Source of the DNA: Lactarius indigo
Taxonomy: Eukaryota; Basidiomycota; Agaricomycetes; Russulales; Russulaceae
DNA: 64,000 nt
Direction of reading: 5' to 3'
Assembly (NCBI GenBank): GCA_025766275.1
Contig: JAFKAC010000015.1
Coordinates: 310,001-374,000, forward strand
A program made the translations under genes and the position numbers. The notes under the pieces are model-generated. The model worked only from the letters and a program-made list of their open reading frames with translations. It was not told where the DNA came from and did not search any database. Numbering within the stretch: position 1 is the first letter of the stretch; every line of letters begins with the position of its first letter. Below are positions 10,450 to 22,635 of this stretch, piece by piece.

Positions 10450-12031
10450 TTATTCATCTACGTCTGACCCGGGGACATCGTCGAACTCCCTAATTCTACA
10501 TGCCGAGTCGAGTCCTCCATCGGTCTCCCACGAATAGTCACCTAACGTTACAGCCGTTACGGGGATACCAAAGAGCTGACGAAGTAAGATGAATTTTCTA
10601 GCGTCGACATATGGTTTTGGGTCGCTCCCTAAGTCAAGACACCATAGAGCTGGCAGCAGTTCGGGGATTATCTCTGCGGTGACCTCTCCGAGCGCAAGAG
10701 CAACATCCTCTATCAAGTACCCGTCCACACGCAAGATCTGCACAGCGACGAATGGGCAGAAGAGTCCCAGCCATTGCACGGAATGCACATCTTCTAAACG
10801 TGGAGGTGGACACGGACAAGAAATGGAGAGATGACGAATGTGGGAGAACAAAGCGGAAGATTGGCTGAGTATCAGAGCGATGCGCGACACTTGGCAGTCT
10901 ATCTCTTCGCATTCACATAGGACGCAGATATCAAGGGGTGCGACCGGCGATTCGCATTCGCCGTCAATGGAGAAGATCGCTTCGTCTTCGTCAAAGAGGA
11001 TCCGCGCATCCGCGAGTAGGGATAATCTCCGTTTGAAATTTGTCGAGCGATCGATGAACTGGAAAAGTTGGGGAATTTGAAATCCGGTCTGACAGAAGTA
11101 CATTATTCCGAGAAACTCGAGTCGAGGAGTGTCGATTTGGGCCACAAAGTGCTCCAGATACTTGCTATTGCCAGCGAATTCAAACGAGACGAGAGCGGGA
11201 AGAACAATACGTGTTTCGGGGAGCGTAGCATCGCCGGTGGGGGCAGAACGGTACGATGAGAATTCGATGGAAAAGAATTCGAGCCGAGTCAACGTTGCCA
11301 GACCTGCAGCCATCACCTGCGGTGAAATGTAACCAGATGGCGGAATGTCGTCAAGTCGGAGATAAACGAGGTTATTGGTCGACGAAAGAAGCCTTGGTAA
11401 TCCCGGAAATGGAATGCCAGATGAACGGAAAAGCTGTAGACTTGGCGCGGATCCACCCAAGAACCCATCGGGAAGTTTGACGGCCGGCACAGAGGATTCT
11501 GCCGAGGAGAGGACAAGATGTTCTAGTACCGGAAATGGCTCGTTCACCGCGATCATGGCCAGCAATACCGACAGTAAGTGCGTAACGTTAAGGTTGATAT
11601 GCCGTACACGACCAGGCTCCGCGAAAGCTGCAGTGATGTTTTGTACGTCGTCAGGAGTAGGACACCTGTCGACGTTGTGAATACATGTAGAGCCGTAGTC
11701 GATGTCGATAGGAAAGGCTGAATCGTAACCCAGATTCTCCCAGACAGGTTTCCCATACGTAAAGAGAAGTTTCAAATCGAGATGGCGTGGAGATGCGAAT
11801 ATGATATATCGCCATCTTCGGCACACCTGGGCTAATCTGTGCCATTTCCACGTGAGGTAAATGAGGCGTCCAGATTCGTTCATTCGGCACAGGTAAAATA
11901 TCTCGAGAAGAACATCGTCTGGAAGAATGTCGATCGTCGTTGCCTGTCTAGAATTCCCAGCTGTATCGCATAATTAGCATTCATCACGATCGCCAAGTGG
12001 GAGCCTGAAGAAGTACCTTCGGCGCGTACAT
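10450..12031 (-). CDS. F-box protein, divergent intact cluster member (copy 3)
   Basis: The model has two exons. Exon 1 is 12031-12017 (ATG TAC GCG CCG AAG). The intron is 12016-11944 (73 nt, gtactt...ctagacag). Exon 2 is 11943-10450, giving 502 residues. The splice restores a full F-box at the N terminus: TTIDILPDDVLLEIFYLCR, then WKWHRLAQVCRRWRYIIFASPRHLDL. The rest aligns along its length with the other copies (LPDGFLGGSAPSLQ, GIPFPGLPRLL, DIPPSGYISPQVM, YLEHFVAQIDTPRLEFL) and is likely a degenerate leucine-rich receptor region. It is the most diverged member and lies in the opposite direction to copies 2, 4 and 5. It carries an acidic tail ending DVPGSDVDE. It has no internal stop. F-box proteins deliver substrates to Skp1-Cul1 ligases; the substrate is unknown. 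Confidence 0.85.
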
Positions 12032-14442
12032 TTCCGTGTGTAGTGAGGCGACTTTGAGTGATAGAGGATGAGCTACTCTTTGGAGAACGTAGGAGATTGC
12101 TAATCGAAAAATAGCGGCGAGCGCTATCAGTTGGTCCAGCGGTGCCACGAACAAAGCCATTGGACGCACCTGGGAGAGTCAGTTAAGAGGAGCATGTTTG
12201 TGAGACTCGGAAGTGGGACCGTGATGACCACTAATTGGGACTGGCAGCAGGTGCTCTGTCGACGAGTCCGGCAATACGGCAAACGAAAGTCCTAGCCACA
12301 CCTGTACTGGTTGACGATGAAGATAAAGTGGGTAATGCGCCGAGCTCGAGCACGACATGCTCGCTCTTATCCTGGTCCGGAGTTTATTGTCCTGTTCAGT
12401 TGTGGGTCGCAGCGCGAGTGTGTGCCCCGTGTTCATGAACCAGAGGGCATGTCTGAGTCGGCACAGCCCAAGCAACAATCGGTCCACAACCTTGCAACAA
12501 GTGTGCGGGCCTTGGTGTGGGCCGCCATTCCTTCCCCGACGGGCCTGGGCGCTAGCTATCTTTCCGAAATGCGCTGAAAGTGAACTTGACTCGTCGTATA
12601 ATGTGGACCACACTGACGGCCCAGTTTTTACCCCTGGATAACTATTGTGTGTTAAATTTTCTTCGAGGCCTGAGAGAATCTTGTCATCTTCTGTAAGGAG
12701 GCGCGTTGCTCCAGAGGCGAGCGAGAGCCAGAACACGATCGGCTTGGACCGCTTGCGGCTATTGGGATAAGTGCTTGTAAATCCCGATAAATATTTATTT
12801 ATTTTGCCTTGGTTCGCGATGGGCCTTCCCGGTCTGTGCCCCTTCTTCCACTCTCCTTCCCCAGAAATGCCACGCCGCCACTGTAGCGTGGTGCTGCATT
12901 AAGTCCCCGTTTTCCGTTTTAACTTCTAGATGCACAAGCTTGCTGGCAAGCAGCTCTCGGCCAGTCGTCACCTCCGGCATACAGCAAAACGCAGAAGTGT
13001 ATACTGTCCACGGATTCCGCGGGTACCGTGGCAACTACTCCGATGACGACGGAGCGCCTGCTGCAGCAGCACCAAAATAGAGTGCGAGCCGACGGACACG
13101 CTGCCCGTCTCTGCGCGCGAGACGGATCAAGACGCGGAGGGCCACGCGACGAGGGTGAGGGACTCAGAATCGAATGCAAATGCCCCATTTACTGGTGCCA
13201 TGTTGTGGCGACAAGGTAGGCGCGGAATGCCGCGTTTCGTTTCTGTAAGTAGGGCAGGGTAGGGTTGATGTCGCACGCTGGACGCACGAGACGGGCATCA
13301 TCTTTTCGCGACGATTCCCTGGACACTCGTTGTTCAGGCGAGAAATTTCCAGATAGTGAACGGCACCCACAAATTTCGGTGCGTGTCCCTGATGCTCCTC
13401 TCTTCAATCCGTTCGGCTGGTACTAAAGCAACTTGCGCAGACATCTCTATCGTCCTCCCGGAATGCGACGTGCGCATCTTCGACTAGTGGCTCTTCGATA
13501 GCTTAGGCTCTGCAAGACTAAGTTACAACACAACACTCGGATGGGGAAGCTTCCAGCAGGCTACCTAAGTTCAACCAGGCCGTGCTTGCTCCGCGCTGAT
13601 CTATCTGGTGCCCGAAGGCGTTTCTCGCGACTCGCGACGGGCAACAGCGAATCTGAGGCGGCTATGGAATGGCTTCTCACGCACATATAGAGGACCCAGG
13701 TAGGTCTCAGCGCACCTCTACTTCTTCGTGGGGGCGGAAACGCCGTGGCGTTGACATGCACAGATACCAATGGTCTTGTCGTGGTTGTGCACAGCACGAG
13801 GCAGCGATCCTGAGCCGAGTGCGTTGAGGTGATTTAGAGCAGGCCTAAAAGTCTGTATTACCTACTATAGCTCTTAACTTTGCCACTGATACTATGTGTA
13901 CACCATGCCCGGGACCAAGTTAGCTCATGGGTGAGGCTCGTGTGTTTGTACTCATCACCATGACACTCGTTGACCCAACCACCGTATCTCACCTGGTCAT
14001 ATGACCGTGGCCTGGTGAGTCTCAACGACATGGTGTCTATCTCGAACTCGGGTTGCGACACTGATGGATTGTCTGCTATAGCACCGATATCCGGTGCTTA
14101 CTGCTAGACTCGTGTCTCCGACGTAGGCCGACGGGTCTTTGGTTCCTTGACTTCACACTAGTCCGCGTTCATCGCTCATCCACGCTACAAGTCCGCCTAG
14201 CGAGCCTCGAACCCTTTACAGAGCCATGCAACCATGTAGATTAGAAATGGACGTCGTTTCTGTATAATTATAGAGCTTGTCCTTGTCTCTCCAAAAAGCC
14301 AATATTCCTTTGAATATTTCCCTTCTCGGACTCTGACGTAATCATATTCCCCTTGATCGTCGCAGATCGGCCGTTCGTATACCGCTCTACTCACTAGGCC
14401 AACAACAGAAGCACCCCTGCTGTATTACAGTACAACTCAAGG
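12032..14442. other. Spacer with diverged duplicated blocks
   Basis: 12032-12790 holds nothing I can name. 12800-13800 contains coding-like but frame-broken blocks. 13561-13790 matches 19067-19290 (shared strings GACGGGCAACA, TGACATGCACAGAT, and GGACCCAGGTAGGTCT against GGACCTAGGTAGGTCT). 13880-14060 resembles 18820-18990 (shared CGTTGACCCAACCACCGT). About 14000-14440 resembles 16150-16550 and belongs to the duplicated upstream region of F-box copies 4 and 5. Confidence 0.5.
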
Positions 14443-14450
14443 CTATAAAA
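14443..14450 (+). promoter_or_regulatory. TATA box of F-box copy 4
   Basis: CTATAAAA lies 41-48 bp upstream of the ATG at 14491, inside the upstream block shared with the other copies. At the equivalent place copy 2 reads CATAAGC, a likely weakened version. Confidence 0.5.
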
Positions 14451-14490
14451 ACACCTACTTCTCCATCCCAGCGTTCAAGTTAACTCTATC

Positions 14491-15970
14491 ATGAGTCTAC
14501 ACAGGTGTGTCTATTATCGGTACCTTCGTTTATTTGGCGGATTGATAGACCGATTGAATGGGCATGTGCCGCTAATCTTCAAACAGACCTAAGAAGACAA
14601 TCAACAATCTTCCGGACGACGTCTTTGTAGAAATATTTAGCCATTGTCGAATGGACGAAATCAGCCAGGTTGCTCAGAACCATCGCCCATGGAAATGGCA
14701 AAGACTGACGCATGTGTGCCGAACATGGAGAAATATTATGTTTGCGTCATCACGTCGTCTCCATCTGGAACTTCTCTACACCAACGGGACACCTGTCGAG
14801 GAGGATCTAACTCACCTTCCTGCCTTTCCCATTGTCATTTCATACACCAGCAATGACTTCCTGGGCAATGATATATATGATCTCGTTGCAGCACTAAAGC
14901 AACGCGACCGTATACGTACCATCGAGGTTATTTGCTGGGGTGCAGAAATGGGGATTCTGGACGCGGTGATGCAGAAGCCATTTCCGGCATTGACACACCT
15001 TTGGTTCGAATTTTCAGTGGAATTTTATGCGGTCGTAAAAACCCTGCCCGATACATTCCTCGGCGGATCCGCCCCACATTTACAGACAATCCACATGTCT
15101 GGCGTTCCTTTTCCAGCAGCACCCACTCTCCTTTCGTCCGCCCATAACCTTGTCGATGTATGTCTTCGCAATATACCCGCAACCGGTTATATTTCACCCG
15201 AAGCGATGGTCTCAAGTCTGGCTGTGTTGCCCAGGCTCCAATATCTCACGTTTGAATTGGGGATGTCCTATTCTAGTCGAATACGTCAGCTTCCTGACAC
15301 ACGGACGGTCCTTCCCGCTCTCCGCCGCTTTACATTTCGCGGTGCTTTCCGGTATTTGGAGGATCTCGTGGCGCAGATCGACACTCCTCAGATTGACTGC
15401 TTACGAATAGTGTACCTGTGGCACCGCGAAGTCGCCGGCTTTCAAATCCCCGATCTTTGCAAGTTTATCAGTCGTTCAGAAAAACTTCGGTTTACGCGCG
15501 CGGAGGTATTCTTCCAGCGTGACACCGTTATCATCGAACTTGCGCAGCGAGGTCAATCCTCGTTTTGTCTTTCTGTCCAGGAAGACGCGGTGGGTCGGGT
15601 GATCAACCAACTTTCTGCTGTACTCTCCGACGTGGGCCATCTCTTCATCAATTCGAAACCGACGGGGGGATACGTGAAGCTATGCTATGTTATCAATTGG
15701 CTGGAACTCTTCCAGCCATTCACCGCTTTGAAGGTGCTGAGTGTAGACGAGGGGCTTTCAGGGCGCGTCTCTTTCGCACTCGAAGACGTCACTGAGTATG
15801 GGACCGCCGAAGTGTTGCCGACCCTCAAGTTGCTTTTCTTAGAGAACGAGCCATTGACGTCTATCAAGAAATTTGTCACTGATCGCCAGAATATGGGTCG
15901 CCCTGTTACCGTTATTAACGAGGAAAGGGTGTTCAAGGAAGGACTCAATACTCTCGGTGTCACCGAATAG
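14491..15970 (+). CDS. F-box/LRR-like protein, intact (copy 4)
   Basis: Exon 1 is the 14-nt ATGAGTCTACACAG (14491-14504). The intron is 14505-14586 (82 nt, gtgtgt...aaacag). Exon 2 is 14587-15970. Together they encode 465 residues with no stop. The start was chosen because the micro-exon and its splice are conserved in three paralogues and restore the front of the F-box. The F-box covers residues ~9-55: TINNLPDDVFVEIFSHCRMD, then WKWQRLTHVCRTWRNIMFASS. The remaining 400 residues are irregular leucine-rich segments with family signatures LPDTFLGGSAPHLQ, VPFPAAPTLLSSA and YLEDLVAQIDTPQIDCLRI. Such proteins usually act as substrate receptors of SCF E3 ligases. This is the best candidate for a functional member of the recent subgroup. 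Confidence 0.88.
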
Positions 15971-16592
15971 GTATATATCTGGTAAGTATCACCAATTCTC
16001 TCATTGTACTGTACCAACCCAACACCCATCTATCATAACAGGCAGGAGATACACATATGCGAAAGCCTACTTGTCTTTAATCTACACATGTACCAGTGTA
16101 ACTATAGACTCATCAGCTCGAATAGACTTCACCGGAGGTTACTACGGCTAGCCTGGTGAGTCTCAACGGGATGTTGTCTAGCTAGGACTCTGGTTGCGAC
16201 ACTGATGGGTTCCCCGCTATCGCTGAGATCCTGTGCTTACTGCCAGACTCGTGGCTCTGTCGTTGGCTGACACGGGTCTTAGGGTCCTTGATCTCACACT
16301 AGCCCTCAACTGCACCGGAAGTCAGCCTAGCATCCTTTGCAGAGCCATGCAACCCCGTATATTAGAAATGATAAACGTAGTTTCTGTATAAGTACAGCGC
16401 TTCTCTCTAAAAAAGACGCCAGCTGTTTCCCCTCTGCCCATAGCCGGACTCTGACGTAATTGCATTTTCCCTACTTGATCGTCGACAAGATCGTCGTACT
16501 CCATTTTACTACCCACTAGGCTAACGGCTAACAACAGAAGCACCATTTCCGTGTTACAACTAGAGGTCTATCTCGCGATTCCAGTGTTATCA
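15971..16592. repeat. Duplicated intergenic unit between F-box copies 4 and 5
   Basis: After the downstream region of copy 4, the sequence from about 16150 (CCTGGTGAGTCTCAACG...) matches 14010-14480 with indels, ending in the same upstream strings (AACAACAGAAGCACC). Copies 4 and 5 with their spacers therefore form a head-to-tail segmental duplication with a period of about 2.1 kb. No further gene is seen here. Confidence 0.65.
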
Positions 16593-18090
16593 ATGAGCTT
16601 ACGCAGGTGCGTCTATTGTAGTGCCTTCATTGTTTGCCAAAAATATAGACCGATTGACTGGGCATGTCCCACTAATCTTCAACAGTCCCACGACGACCAT
16701 CAACAATCTTCCAGACAACGTCTTCGTAGGAATATTTAGCCTTTGTTGAATAGACGACGTTGGCCACGTTACTCGGAACCGCTGCCCATGGAAGTGGCAA
16801 AGACTGGCGCACGTGTGCCAAAAATGGAGACATATCATGTTTGCGTCGTCGTTTCATCTCCATCTGGAACTTCTCTGCACCAACGGGACACCAGTCAGGA
16901 AGAATATAGGTTCTCTTCCGGCCCTTCCAATTTCCATTTCGTACTCCGGCTCTAATCTCCAGGGTGATAGATATAATCTCTTTGCGGCACTGAAGCACCG
17001 CGACCGTGTACGATTCATTGAACTTAATGTGCCTCGCCCGGTGTTGAACGAGCTAGTCACGATGATGCAGGAGCCATTTCCGGTTTTGACATACCTTCGG
17101 TTCGAATTGGAAACAGTCGTGATCATGCCGGCCCTGCCCGATACATTCCTCGGTGGATCCGCCCCACGTTTACAGACAGTCCACATGTCCGGCATTCCCT
17201 TTCCAGCAGCACCAACTCTTCTTTTGTCCGCCCGTGACCTTATCTCCGTACATCTTCGCAATATCCCTCCAACCGGTTATATTCCACCAGAGGCAGTGAT
17301 CGCAAGTCTGGCCGCGTTGCCCAGGCTCAAGTACCTTACACTCGGATTCAAATTGGGAAAGCTCTATCCTGACAGAATCTCTCCGCCTCCCATTATTCGC
17401 ACCGTCCTCCCCGCTCTTGCCAGATTTTATTTCAAGGGGCTTTCCGAGTACTTGGAGGATCTGTTGGCACAGATCGACGCTCCTCGGCTCAACTACCTAC
17501 AAATAGCGTACCTGCGCCAGGGTGAAGATACCATTTTTCAAATCCCGCAACTTTGCGACTTCGTCGATCGTTCAGAAATACTCAAGTCGTTCCGGTTTAC
17601 GCGCGCAGATGTACTCGTCCGGTCCTTCACCATGGTCATCGAACTCTTTCACCAGGATCGGTCGTCGTTTCGTCTTTCCATCCAGAAAGAAGAGATAGGC
17701 AAAATGATCAGCCAAATTTATGCCGCGCTCTCCAACGTGACCCGTCTCTTCATCAGTTCGGATTCCAACCAGCCCGCAGACCTGGAAGATGCCAGGGGTG
17801 CAGTAGCACAAGGCGAGGGTATCTCGTGGCTGGGACTCTTCCGCTCATTCACTGCTGTGAAGGCGCTAAGTGTAGATCGGGTGCTTTCAGGGCTCGTTAT
17901 TCCTACACTCAGTCGTGTCAACGAAGTACTACAATTGCCAGCACTCGAGTTACTTTGCTTAGAGGGTCAGTCGTTGGTGCTTGTGAGGGAATTCGTCACT
18001 GCTCGCCAGGGTATTGGTCGCCCTGTTACCGTTGTCAACACAGAAAAGGAGTTTAGGGAAAGGCTCAACACGCTCAATATCGGCAATTAG
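16593..18090 (+). pseudogene. F-box/LRR-like protein gene with one premature TGA (copy 5)
   Basis: Exon 1 is ATGAGCTTACGCAG (16593-16606). The intron is 16607-16685 (79 nt, ...cttcaacag). Exon 2 from 16686 begins TTTINNLPDNVFVGIFSLC. The next codon, Arg CGA in copies 2 and 4, is TGA at 16747-16749. The following ATG (Met of RMDE) is ATA. After that the same frame stays open to 18090 and keeps the whole family sequence: WKWQRLAHVCQKWRHIMF, LPDTFLGGSAPRLQ, YLEDLLAQIDAPRLNYL. A protein started at the internal ATG 16813 would lack the F-box core. It is either a very recent pseudogene or a leaky one. It is tandem to copy 4. Confidence 0.8.
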
Positions 18091-20789
18091 GTGTAAAATC
18101 CGTACGCAATACCGATTTCACTGTTATGCTTCCATATCAAATGACTCGCTGTGACTCAGGATTGACTATTATTCTTCTCGAACGTTCGTATAGCTTGACC
18201 TTTGTACGATAGACAACTCAACTGTACTTAAGGACTGGCTTGTAACCGTTCGAGACCTAAGCTCAACCCGGGCGTACTATATTCGCTGATGCGAATCAAG
18301 GAGGGAACCATCGGCTCGCCGAATCGCTGTGTCGACGTCCACTTTCGATCCTGAACTTCGCAAGAGAGTGACTGCACCAAGCCTACCATCCAACACTAGC
18401 AAGTTGACCGGTCTCTGCAGAGCGACGGCATACTAGGGCTTACTTTGAGTGAACGGATGAGGCTGCACGTGGTTATTCCTCCCTGTCGTGCTGCTATCCG
18501 TCCACGAGCTCTCAACTAGTTCAGAACACCTTTATTTCTCCCACCTGCCACGCCCAGTAATTTATAAGGGATCGATGAAGAGACACATTTTTCTGACCTT
18601 CGTTTGATCGTTCCGGGAAGACCTCGCCCGGGGATATACAAACCCCCGGACCGGTCGCGGAAGCACTTCGTGCTTCCGCCCTGCATGGCACACTCAGTCG
18701 TTTTCTCACTGCTACCTAATTATTTGCATAATCACTAGTACAATTCAACGGCGTTTAGTTTCCTGTACCATATGCGGGTCCAGTGCCACACCTAACTCAT
18801 CCCACCCGGGCTACATGTACACCACGCTCAGGATTGTGTTAACCTATGGATGAGGCTGTACTCGGAGCTATCCCTAACACCCGTTGACCCAACCACCGTC
18901 TCTCTCTTTATCTCCGTCATACACACGATTTCGTAAGAGGCGACGGTTGCAGGGTCCGGTTGCATTGACGTGACCAGGTTTGATGCAGTGACCATCTAGT
19001 GAAGTTCAGGACCGATTAGCCTAGTAGGGGGCACCGGCAAGTCACTAATACTCGGATGTGGGAGCTTGCGGAGGGCTACCTGAGTTCATCCAGGCCATGC
19101 CTTGAAGCGATGCGCTCCGCGCTGGTCCGGTGTCAGATGCTCGCGACGGGCAACAACAATTTCGAGGCAGCGACGGAGTAGTTTTTTGCGCGCATGGAGG
19201 ACCTAGGTAGGTCTTAGCATGCTCTGCTTCTTCGTAGGGGCCGAACGCGGCGGCGCTGACATGCACAGATCTCGATGATACGACCGTGGTCTTGCAGTAC
19301 ACGAGTGGCGGCGGTCCTGAGCCTAGTGCAGCGCAAGTGAATATACTGACGAAGTGGTGGTTTAGGCCTGCCGCCCACGGTTAGGGGTTACGTGTACTGT
19401 ACCACGCTCGGGGTCGAGTTGACTTCATATAGATGAAGTTCGTGCGTGTACTCCAAGGTGACAGCGCACACCCTCAACTGATGCCGCAGGTGTCGCGGCA
19501 AATACTCCGACACCGGGCGAATGGCGCGCACGCGGTGGCATATGTAGCACCGAGGTGAAGCGCGCCTCGGAGCCGACAGAGACCGCCGCATTTAGCTCAA
19601 GCTGCACCTGAAATACACCACGTTTGCGGGTTTGAGGAACAGCGACACGCGCCATATGCCGAGCGTGTACATTACTGCGCACGGGATAAGTCGGGGCGCA
19701 GAGGACCAGGCGACGTACGAGGTTTTTGTTCCCCACTATGCGTCGGGCATGGTGAACCGCATTTCCTTTCGTTTCTATGAGAAGGGATAGACAGCCGCAC
19801 ATTGCGATGTTCCCCTCACGCTAATCGTCCAGGCGAGTAAGTTCCACCCTTCTCCAACCCGTTCAGCTGGTGCTAAAGCGCCTTGTGCAGATGTCCCCAT
19901 CGTCCTCCCAGATGGCGACGTGCTCACTTCAACAAGGAGCACAGTGGCAGGGATCTCCACCCCGCCCATACCGGGCTCCAAGGCGATGCTCCCTATAGTG
20001 AACCGCCATGGCCTTAGTTCGAAGGATTTGATACTTTGACACGCCTCGGCTCGGAAGGGCCCGGAGACGCACCTGACCTGTTCAATGAGGTCGTGCTTGC
20101 TAGCTCTCACGGATAGAATAGCACACGAAGGACCCAGGAAGGTCTCTGCCCTCTCCCTCTTCTTATTCGTTGGGGTGAAACACTGTGGCGCTGACGCCTC
20201 GCAATTTGTTTTTTTTTCAAACCCATCAGAGTGCGTCTTGGGGTACATGGCTCTATGTGACACTTTGACATCCCATTTAATCTTTGTACTAATTATCCTC
20301 CCACTTCCCAATAATGATTACCACTTTACAAAAAAACGCCTCCCCACTCCCAGAAAGGAGCGGCTTTGCGATACATTGGGTGTTGAGTATACCGGGCGTG
20401 GGGAGCGCCGGAGCGAAGGGGCGGATTCGAGAGTGAGGTTTTGCTATGTGCGTGAGTGTGCAGCATGTTTCAGCTTGCGCCTTGATTATCCCACAAAATG
20501 CCGAGCACATATATCGATGGTCTGATTGTAATTGCGCAGAGCACGAGCGACGGCGGTCTCGAGCCGAGTGTGGCAGTGTTGGCGAAATGGTAATTTGGTT
20601 CCACGTGCTTACAGTAAAGACTACATTACTCATCCTATCCTACCGAGGGCGCTTCGTGTTTACTTTTTTTTTGGAGGAGCGCTTTTATTCTGGCATCTAG
20701 TTATGCGATGATGAACAGCAGACATAAACAGTATACTCACAGTGGCTAGGAGACTGTGGTGAGATATACTTGAGTGCTGGAAGCAGAGG
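18091..20789. other. Gene-poor spacer with decayed duplicated blocks
   Basis: No intact gene is supported. 18820-18990 and 19067-19290 resemble blocks at 13880-14060 and 13561-13790. 20040-20220 is a third, weaker version of the latter (GGACCCAGGAAGGTCT). A perfect 10-bp inverted repeat with a 3-nt loop lies at 18657-18679. The minus strand at 19775-20311 is open for 178 codons but has no recognisable domain and overlaps the decayed block, so it was not called as a gene. Confidence 0.4.
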
Positions 20790-21317
20790 TGTAACAGGGA
20801 GGTTGCAGGTGAAGCAAGTGAGTCTGGCACACAACAGAGTGAGAACTGATAATAGTATTACAGGAGAGGGACTTTACCTGGCACACAACAGAGTGAGAAC
20901 TTATGTGGACCAGTGTGTGCAGAGTACTCTACTTATACTATACAGAGGTGTGACACTAGTACAAGGACAGTAACATAGAGTCACGGAATACAAGGAGCGT
21001 TGTTCTACATACAGGACAAAAGGAATGTACCAAAGAAGAACAAGGTGACCAGAACAAAAGAAAGTCTAGACAAGTATGATATCATAGTGACATCACAATA
21101 AAGATAACGCTGTAAAGAGAACAAAGGAAGGAGTACAATGAAATGTCCAGAGTGTTCTACATGATGTCATTGTACATGATGTCATAGATAAGCTAAGAAG
21201 TCCGAGATTGTACAGATCATATAATCTAATCTACAGGTCCAATATATCTTATCTAAAGCAGTCCATATCTGCAAGTCTTTTTAGAGCCACTAAGTGCGCG
21301 CGGGCCACTTATCAACA
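20790..21317 (-). repeat. Solo LTR (family X)
   Basis: The block runs TGTAACAGGG...TTATCAACA on the plus strand. Its 21317 end is fixed because a second fragment (57167-57253) is similar up to exactly the same ...TTATCAACA and then diverges. No coding sequence is attached. The 20790 end is placed on the TG dinucleotide only, and no target duplication was found (AGAGG against TGCGA), so the outer end or the flank may be altered. Confidence 0.5.
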
Positions 21318-21855
21318 TGCGAGTATGTCTAAATACCGAGTGAATAAGGTGCTAAGTAGTAGGAGATTTACCATCAGCTTTACTTAGTGCGCTTGTAGCC
21401 GGGCCTAATGGGAACCAGGTTGTGAGGGAAAATGCACTTACGCACATCCCCTGGTGTGGGGATAGTGTGGGGCTCAGACACAAGGCAACTGTGGTTAGGC
21501 GCAATGTGGTCTCCTACCCACTAAAACCTCACGGTGTCTGAGCCAGTTGGGGGGGGGGCTCTGGGTGGAACACATTGTTCCAGGTGGCTTTGACTAAGTT
21601 TTTTGTTTCGGGGTCGCGTTTGATCTTCGTGGCTATAATTCTGTCATTAATCAGTCTCCTGTTGATTTGGTTAAGCCATCTCTTTTCTATATCTTTGGTT
21701 GAGTGCTCTATCACTTGGATTGTTCGCTCACATCTCGTGACCCATATCAGGTAAGCTGATTCTGAGGTGAGGATTTGTAGTAGTCTGTTTGCTCCTTTCC
21801 TTGCTGTGTGTTGTTGGTCATTCTTGTTTTCCCCTTCCCGATTGTGTGGTATCAT
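21318..21855 (-). mobile_element. LINE 3' relic
   Basis: The minus strand at 21855-21529 encodes 108 residues (TSESAYLIWVTRCERTIQ, then RWLNQINRRLINDRIIATKI). This resembles the C-terminal tail of LINE ORF2 proteins of Agaricomycetes downstream of RNase H. A run of ten Gs on the plus strand (about 21549-21558) codes for prolines near the C-terminus. 21318-21528 is probably its 3' untranslated part. It is a 5'-truncated dead copy, and the hAT terminus at 21857 abuts it. Identification rests on memory of the family, not on an alignment. Confidence 0.5.
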
Positions 21856-22635
21856 TTAGTGATGGGAAAGTTCAGTTCTGAACTTTGGTTCAAACCCGAA
21901 CCTAGCTGAACTGAACCATGGTTCAGGGTTTGGCTATTTGGCCTGAACTGGACCAATGGTCCGGTTCAGGGTTCAGCAACATCCTGAGATTTAGAGAATG
22001 CATTTGAATGTGTTTAAACTTGAACTCAATTAATTTCAAGAACTCAATTACTTGGCCCATTCCAAAATTTTGCAAGTCTGAAACCAATCTGAAACTGTAC
22101 AGTGACAGTCTGCAATGGTGGGACAGGCCCTTTTTGTGCGGCGCAGTGGCATAGTTACGGCATGTGACTGATTGTGACTTCCAGGTGCTTGCTGCATGTG
22201 CTATGTAACTTTGTCGCCTCTCCTTTCCAACCCTCCTATCGCTCTCTCATTGCTCCCTCATCACCACCACCATGTTCTTCAATTGTTGCATGAAGATGTC
22301 TACAACTTTTTTTTGTCAATTTGTGTCAGTGCGCTGAGGCTTCAACCTCTTTGTACTGATTCCCAGGACTCCCCCCCCTCTGGGCTCTTCACTACCAATA
22401 CCCCCCTCAGTGTCAGGTCCATATTGCTCTTTGTGAGTTGCCAGTTACAGCCTCTATTCACTGTATATGTAACTAAGCTAAATTAGCATGTCCAAAGAGT
22501 ACTGATCCAGAATCGGATAGTTCCCAGGTTACTCTCTGGTCTTGGTGACTCTGGCCAAAAAAACGCATAAAGTCGAGGTATGTCCATGTCCTTTCAACAA
22601 CTCGTTCCCCACTGAGCTAGTTACAGAGCCACACT

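Noticed and set aside
12179..12736. Minus-strand open frame of 185 codons
   Set aside because: No domain, and overlapping frames of similar length occur on the other strand. Not similar to any cluster gene.
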